From: Paramacrobiotus metropolitanus
Taxonomy: Eukaryota > Tardigrada > Eutardigrada > Parachela > Macrobiotidae
DNA: 64,000 nucleotides
Assembly (NCBI RefSeq): GCF_019649055.1
Contig: NW_026570430.1
Coordinates: 62,001-126,000 of the forward strand
Direction of reading: 5' to 3'
How positions within the stretch are numbered: the stretch's first letter is position 1; each line of letters starts with the position of its first letter. Shown here piece after piece: positions 58,598 to 64,000 of this stretch. Under the pieces are notes generated by a model. It saw nothing but the letters and a program-made list of their open reading frames with translations, did not search any database and was not told the DNA's origin. The position numbers and the translations under genes were made by a program.

Positions 58598-61500
58598 ATG
58601 GAAGTCGTGAATCCCTTCTGGTCCGCTGCAATCAATATGGCCGCCCCAATGGTCTGCACCATCTGCGGAGGTCCTAACGGAGCCAACCGCTATGGAGCCG
58701 TGTCTTGTCCCGGGTGCGCTGTAAGTTTCTCGGCTTATTTAAAACAGTTACGGTTAAATATTACTGTGCAGCGTCTGCCGCAATTAAGTTCGAGTACTGT
58801 ATAACCGGGACTTCGTTTCTTCCGCTTCCAATATAACGAGGCAGCACATGCGTTTGCTGCCGTAGACTTACAGTAAATTTTAAACCACGGCTAATTCTTA
58901 CACTGCAAAATATGTGATCGGTCAGTATTATTTCAAGTTATCCATGCTTATTTTTAAGTTGCCGCGACTTTACCTATAAACTTCGCTGAGTGCGGTGGAG
59001 ATGCCCTTATAACCACAATTTAACACGAAGCACTTAGTAGTAAACTATTTAGTGACAGACTGAAATAAGAGGAAGATTCCCATTTTTGCGAGAATACTCT
59101 CGGCAGTGTGCTAGTAAATCAGTATAATCTACTAATCACCCTTTGTTTCCGATTTATGATAAAGTTATGTACATCAGAACAGTGGCGGTGCTTTCCAGTC
59201 AGTCTAGCCGTATACGTCATATCCAGCGGGCATTTCATTCCCAGTTACTGCAAAACTCGTCGACCGCACGATGTACATTCACGTTGCACACTGGGTTGAT
59301 ATTTTCCGAGACGTCGGCTAATAACAGAGCACAGTCCGTTTTGCCGCAGGTCGACCTGTACATGGCAAAATACGTATACGCAACAAACGTACCCGGCAGT
59401 GAAAACGGGGTCAGTCGAGGAGCATGGTACCTAGGTGTGTCCGGCACGGTGCAGTGTGCGATCCGACATGCCCCGAAAGGAGCGCATAACTGGGCGTGTT
59501 AGGCAGTTTACCGTATAAAGCTGGTTCAGATTCTTTGGCAGCGTTCTGCTAATACTCTGTAGTCTGTACTACTGGACGTTGGCTAACTGTTTCGCTAGTA
59601 ATAGGAAATTAACGTATTTTATGAAAAAAGGGCCCTGCCCGATTGAGAGACTTGGACCCCACTCTGAAATAAAGATCCCATGCCTTACCGTTATGAACGT
59701 ATGGCGCATCACCCCGAAATATAAAACAAGGGCTAATAAAAGCAGATAAAGAAAAAAGTAAAAATTAATATTAACACCAGTGCATCGTGACTCAAGACAT
59801 ATTGAGCCTGTTTTCGAAATCTGTACAGATAAACCTACGTACCTGTTCTTAGTTTGCGGAAGGCGACAATACATAAGCTGCGCAGGTTTGAATCGTTATA
59901 TGTGCATCTGGTATTATCTCTAACACAGGAACATGCCCGACATACAGGCTGTATGTCACGCACATTCCTGGGGTTCTTCTCATCACCGCGTCCCGTAATT
60001 TTGTCTTACCAACCAGACAATTTAGCTGTGTGGATTGCCGGCTGTACACGTCAAATAGTAGCGTATAGGCAGAATGGGTCACGTTCTGATCCGCCGCAAT
60101 ACCACAGTAAACGATTATTTTGTCTATTGGTTAGCAAGCTCGTGTAGTTATGCCCACGTGTATGATTGCGAATTTGTGACGGACATGTGCAGGAATCTGT
60201 TTTGCATGTTAAGATTTAGCCCGCCATTATGCACTGTTTCACAGCTAAAAAGCGTAATTAAAAAAAGTTTTTCCGTTTTTACAGCAGAACTAATTATTTT
60301 CGAAATGCTGTCATAGATTCATTAGAATCCAACACCTTCTACTGTGACTGCTTACGTAAGTTTTATGCTTTCTCGGATTTTGCAGGCATTTTTCGCGCGG
60401 ACAGCCCGCAAAGACGAAGAGGAACCTTACCGCTGCCCGATGGCGGCCCCGTGTCCCCTCGGCTTCCGGGTGAAACGGCGCTGTAAAGCCTGTCGCTTTG
60501 GGAAATGTCGCAACCAAGGCATGCGTCTGCCGGACTGTAAACACTTCATCGTCCACATGGAGCCCCATCCACCGCACCCGGCTCTAACGGCAAATCACTA
60601 ATCAACCCCGTGAACGCCGATTCAGACTGACTGGAAGAAACAACCAATCTAAATTGTCGCTCTTGGTGTTGAACAGGTTCCTCAGGAGAAACACCAGGAG
60701 GAAAACCGCCCGTCGTATCCAGCTTTTTCGACGGTAAATGAGTAAACAACTCCTTGAACGCCAATTCAGACTGACTGGCACAAATCAACCAATCTAAATT
60801 GCCGCTCATGGTGTTTAATTAGGTACGTTCTCTGTAACTCACCCTTAAGCGCTTTCAGGCGTCCATGCCGGACGTCCAACCGCTGACGCCATTGGGCGTC
60901 CAGGAAGCCCCTCTTTTAGCCAGACGCCCTGTACCCCCGCCCCCCGGGATGGGCAAGCCGGTTCAGCCGGAAAACGCGTCGATGACGCGATGGATATCGA
61001 CGAGATGTTGATGGCGCATGTCGACCGCATCCTCACCGCCAACAGTCAATGTAAGCAGACGCAGAGATGAAGTGTATCTAGCAATCATCAGCCTAATCAT
61101 CATCAGTTTCGCGTACATATGTATACTTTTCTCCCAAATGTTGTCTTGGGTTGTTGAATTATCATTACAGGCAGTCTGTAACAACTTAATTGATAACTGC
61201 TAGTATTTATCATTATTGCTTGAATTGCTAGTATTTAGTCATCAAAATACAATGGACACAGATGCGTTTACTCAACGTTCTCAGTAAACAAATCGATCTA
61301 TTCAGTCTGTCGAATGGTGATTGAAATACGGGTCGCGTCTGATTAAGCGCTTTGTTCCGTGCGCTTTTGCAATCCAGCTTCGCTAAATTGCCACGTTTCG
61401 CAAATGCTTTTTACATCATATTATTTCTTAGCTTAAACAGAAGCAAAAAACCGTTACCGTTGAGCGGCAAAAGAAACTACAGTTGAAGGATTTTCACCCG

Positions 61501-63797
61501 CTTCCGTGCGGCGAGAATATAATTATTGCTTCTGCGGGCCGGTTCGTTTCAAGAGACAGTTTTACAAGAAAGCATGGTAGGCGTAATAAGAGTATATGCG
61601 TTCGACGAACGTATCAGTAGCGAATAATGGATAATAATATGTTTGCATCCTCGTCTTATACAGAATTTGACAACATGCGACTATAATTTCTTAATGAAGC
61701 AATTTACGTATGTTGTGCCTCATACCCCAAGACTAAATTTAGTTGCTTAAATGCTGTTCTCTGAGGACAAGCTATATTTGTAACCGGCAATTTGTACAGG
61801 TTGCGCAAGTAACAACCATTTCCCTGCAGTACAGGTAGTTAAGTTCCCGCGATCAAAGACTTACAATGAATTAGATGACCTGTGCTGAGATTGTGGAAAA
61901 AATAACTGCCAACTTAGAGCAAATCGATAATATCCTTTGAAACAAGGTGCGGCCACAACAGGACACTGTAATCGCGACAGTACTTTACTACGTCGTACAA
62001 GGAAATAAAAAGCACCCAGTTTCCGATATCATAATACTGCGGCGCAAAGCAAACCGTAACCAGCGAGATATTTTATGGCTCGTACGGTCCACCGATTGCT
62101 ACGTTGTAGTTGTATTTAGGTTGGCCGAACACTAGAGCGAACGAGGTTTTAAGAAATAACAGAATTCTCTGGAATTATCTAGTGAATCTTATTATGAACT
62201 AGTAGTTAAGAAACTTCGATCTGCATGAGCTGTGAGCACAGCCGCGAGGGACTCCATGCGCACTGAGCTGATGAGTACGCTACGACAAGATGTACGCTCC
62301 AGCAGTGCGCACTGCGCAGTGATAGATCTTACCTGGCACGGCAATATCAGATGGCCGTTCGTGATCTCTTGTAACGTTGTGCTGTATTTTCCTCATCAGT
62401 TCAAGCCCGGTGTTGTGGAAGAAATGTTCAGCAACGCTCAATACTGTTGCTCCTACGTCGAATACAGTGTGCAGTATAATGCTAAATATAGTGATTATTC
62501 GGAAGAGCTGTTCTGAATTTTTTAGCAGTTTTCATTTCCTTTACTTTTACGGTCGAAACAAAATCACCGCCTGTACTGGAAATTCTTGTTCAGGAAAGTG
62601 TCTGCGTCACAGATTCAGGACTGAAGATACATGGCGGTTTCTGTTATCGGATCGATTAATGACAAGCTAAAGAACGAAAATTTGTTTTTATCCTTCATAA
62701 GCATGCTGATCGGGACAGACACTTTATAGAGAAATAATAGTTTTGTACGTAACGAAAACGTATAATTTAAACGCATACAGTTTACAGTATTTGAATCAAA
62801 TGCTGATACCATTGTGTTTCTTGCTTCAAAAATTTAAGGTTTTAAAATCATACCTGCGACGAGGTAGTATTCAAGTACAGTAAACAGTTTGGATCTTAGG
62901 TTGGCGTATGCTTTTTTTCGGTGGATTAAGGAACAGCGATCAGCAGATGAGCTGACACAGGTCTACAGATAAATTCGGCAGTTTTAACTACGTATATTTA
63001 CTATACATGCGATTTACTTATGATCGTGACTTCCCTTGCATGACTACTTCCCGTGCAATGATCATAGAAGCGAGAAAACGTACAGGCTCTTGGCATGAGC
63101 CACATATTAAGCTTACGTACGTACTCATAAAATTAATGGAAGCTACTGAATGAGTGCGCGCTGGTATAAACATGCTTCGAATCGAAAAAAGTTCCAGCAA
63201 CACTGAAAGCAACGATACCTCTAAACTCTGGAATTACCAGGAACCCATTCCCAGGCTAACAGGGATATAGTGTATTCTCAGTGCATCTATAAACTTAGTT
63301 TCAAATTCTGTTTTACCGACCGCCGACTGTCTCACCAATCGCGAATCGCCATTTGCTGCTTGGCAGCTGTTTTTCAAGCGGTTCTATGACATTTCAATTT
63401 GCTGCAGTCGTTAGCAACAGGAAAGCTGGCTCGCATGAAGCATTTGCGGTTGAAAGCCGTCTCAGGACCAAAATCGCATTTGCTACCCATCTGCTGTAAC
63501 CATTGCTCTGAGGCATGGCCGCACCCTTAACTGGTTCCTACGTGCGTGTAGTAATTAAGAAAAATCTGTCTTGGATATTTTTACACGGGCTTAACTTATG
63601 AAAAGGTCAACAGACGGAAGCTGTTTTGCACCGCGACATCGGTGTGCCAGCAGTTTCGATACGTCTCCGATGCAGTGAAATTATTACAAACCAATAATTT
63701 AATGGTACATTTCAGTTTTGGACAGTCTCCTCGACATCCCCACGGCATCCAATCTCGATGAGATCCTGCAGACCAACGGATGGGATGGCTTTCCTTG
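58598..63797 (+). CDS. Nuclear receptor (5' part; continues past the window)
   Basis: Four exons with matching phases: 58598-58720, 60386-60536, 60859-61050 and 63716-63797, giving 182 codons so far. The DNA-binding domain has both C4 zinc fingers: Cys 20, 23, 37 and 40, with the P-box CPGCAAFF spanning the first splice; then Cys 58, 64, 74 and 77 with CKACRFGKCRNQGM. The A/B region is very short (19 aa). After the DBD come a Pro/Ser-rich hinge and an acidic helix (MDIDEMLMAHVDRIL), then LDSLLDIPTASNLDEIL at the window edge. The ligand-binding domain would follow outside. An AAFF P-box is unlike the usual KGFF and is known in nematode supplementary receptors derived from HNF4. The exon 2 donor (GTAAAC at 60537) was chosen because it restores phase with exon 3; without it the frame stops at 60601. 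I cannot assign the subfamily. Confidence 0.85.
60546..60809 (-). repeat. Intronic direct repeat, unit 144 bp, with an open antisense frame
   Basis: Within nuclear receptor intron 2, GAACGCCNATTCAGACTGAC recurs 144 bp apart (from 60608 and 60752), with about 60 bp of clear similarity. The minus strand is open for 87 codons across both copies. Because 144 is a multiple of three, both copies read in the same frame (LDWLICASQSELAFKEL and FRLVVSSSQSESAFTGL). It could be a small antisense coding segment or chance. No start context or family is recognised. Confidence 0.4.
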
Positions 63798-64000
63798 GTA
63801 ATTGGTCCGGAACTGTATGCCGTTGCGTATGTCATCAAAGAAAGAAATTTGGGGGAAGATCCTGCACAAGGATAAATTAAATTGCTGAACTCCGCACAAA
63901 ATTAGCATGTACAGATAATTATGTTTGATACGCTGGAATCTTTTTTCGTATTGTATACTGTAATTATTTCAATTGTATAGCTTCTGTACTTCATATAATA

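Noticed and set aside
59143-62516. Several 60-120-codon plus-strand frames in the nuclear receptor introns (59143-59502, 59854-60147, 61947-62135, 62232-62516)
   Set aside because: They lack splice phase agreement with the receptor exons, have no family motif, and their composition fits intron DNA.

Overview
This is a 64 kb piece of an animal (invertebrate) nuclear genome. Its genes are spliced with GT-AG introns, exons are mostly GC-rich and introns and spacers AT-rich, and AATAAA signals, an LTR retrotransposon and several foldback elements are present. The proteins recognised (NCOA6, AKAP7, CNPase, MPC2 and a nuclear receptor) are metazoan. An ecdysozoan such as a tardigrade would fit, but the sequence alone does not prove it.

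Layout. 1-2.5 kb: 5' part of a Ty3/gypsy retrotransposon, minus strand, with an uninterrupted 736-codon gag-protease-RT frame and a short LTR. 3.7-8.6 kb: an NCOA6-like transcriptional coactivator (minus, 4 exons) carrying an 861-bp, nearly identical tandem duplication of the end of its large exon. 10.9-13.6 kb: an AKAP7-like 2H phosphoesterase (plus, 4 exons). 14.65-17.9 kb: a CNPase-like gene (plus, 4 exons; P-loop kinase-like half plus 2H phosphodiesterase half). 20.2-31.9 kb: a probable coiled-coil, tail-anchored protein gene on the minus strand whose exons I joined by splice phase, with several palindromic elements in its introns. 32.1-40.7 kb: a second, direct copy of the CNPase segment. 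It lacks the AKAP7-like gene, has a damaged CNPase reading frame, and carries an inverted fragment of the CNPase gene in an intron. 40.7-41.2 kb: MPC2 (minus, single exon). 42.7 kb: a solo LTR with a target-site duplication. 45.2-49.5 kb: three paralogous two-exon genes for small secreted cysteine-rich peptides. 49.5-58.6 kb: mostly spacer with a foldback element and weak ORFs. 58.6-64 kb: the 5' half of a nuclear receptor gene (plus strand, continues past the window edge).

How the parts relate. The two halves of the 14-18 kb and 33-41 kb regions are paralogous, and upstream DNA (9.4-10.35 kb and 32.1-33.05 kb) is duplicated with them. In the first copy two different 2H-phosphoesterase genes (AKAP7-like and CNPase-like) sit side by side on the same strand, which suggests a local theme of 2',3'-cyclic or 2',5'-linked RNA end processing; that link is inference. 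The peptide cluster has its own logic: each gene has a 51-nt signal-peptide exon and a phase-0 intron at the same place, followed by a cysteine-rich exon.
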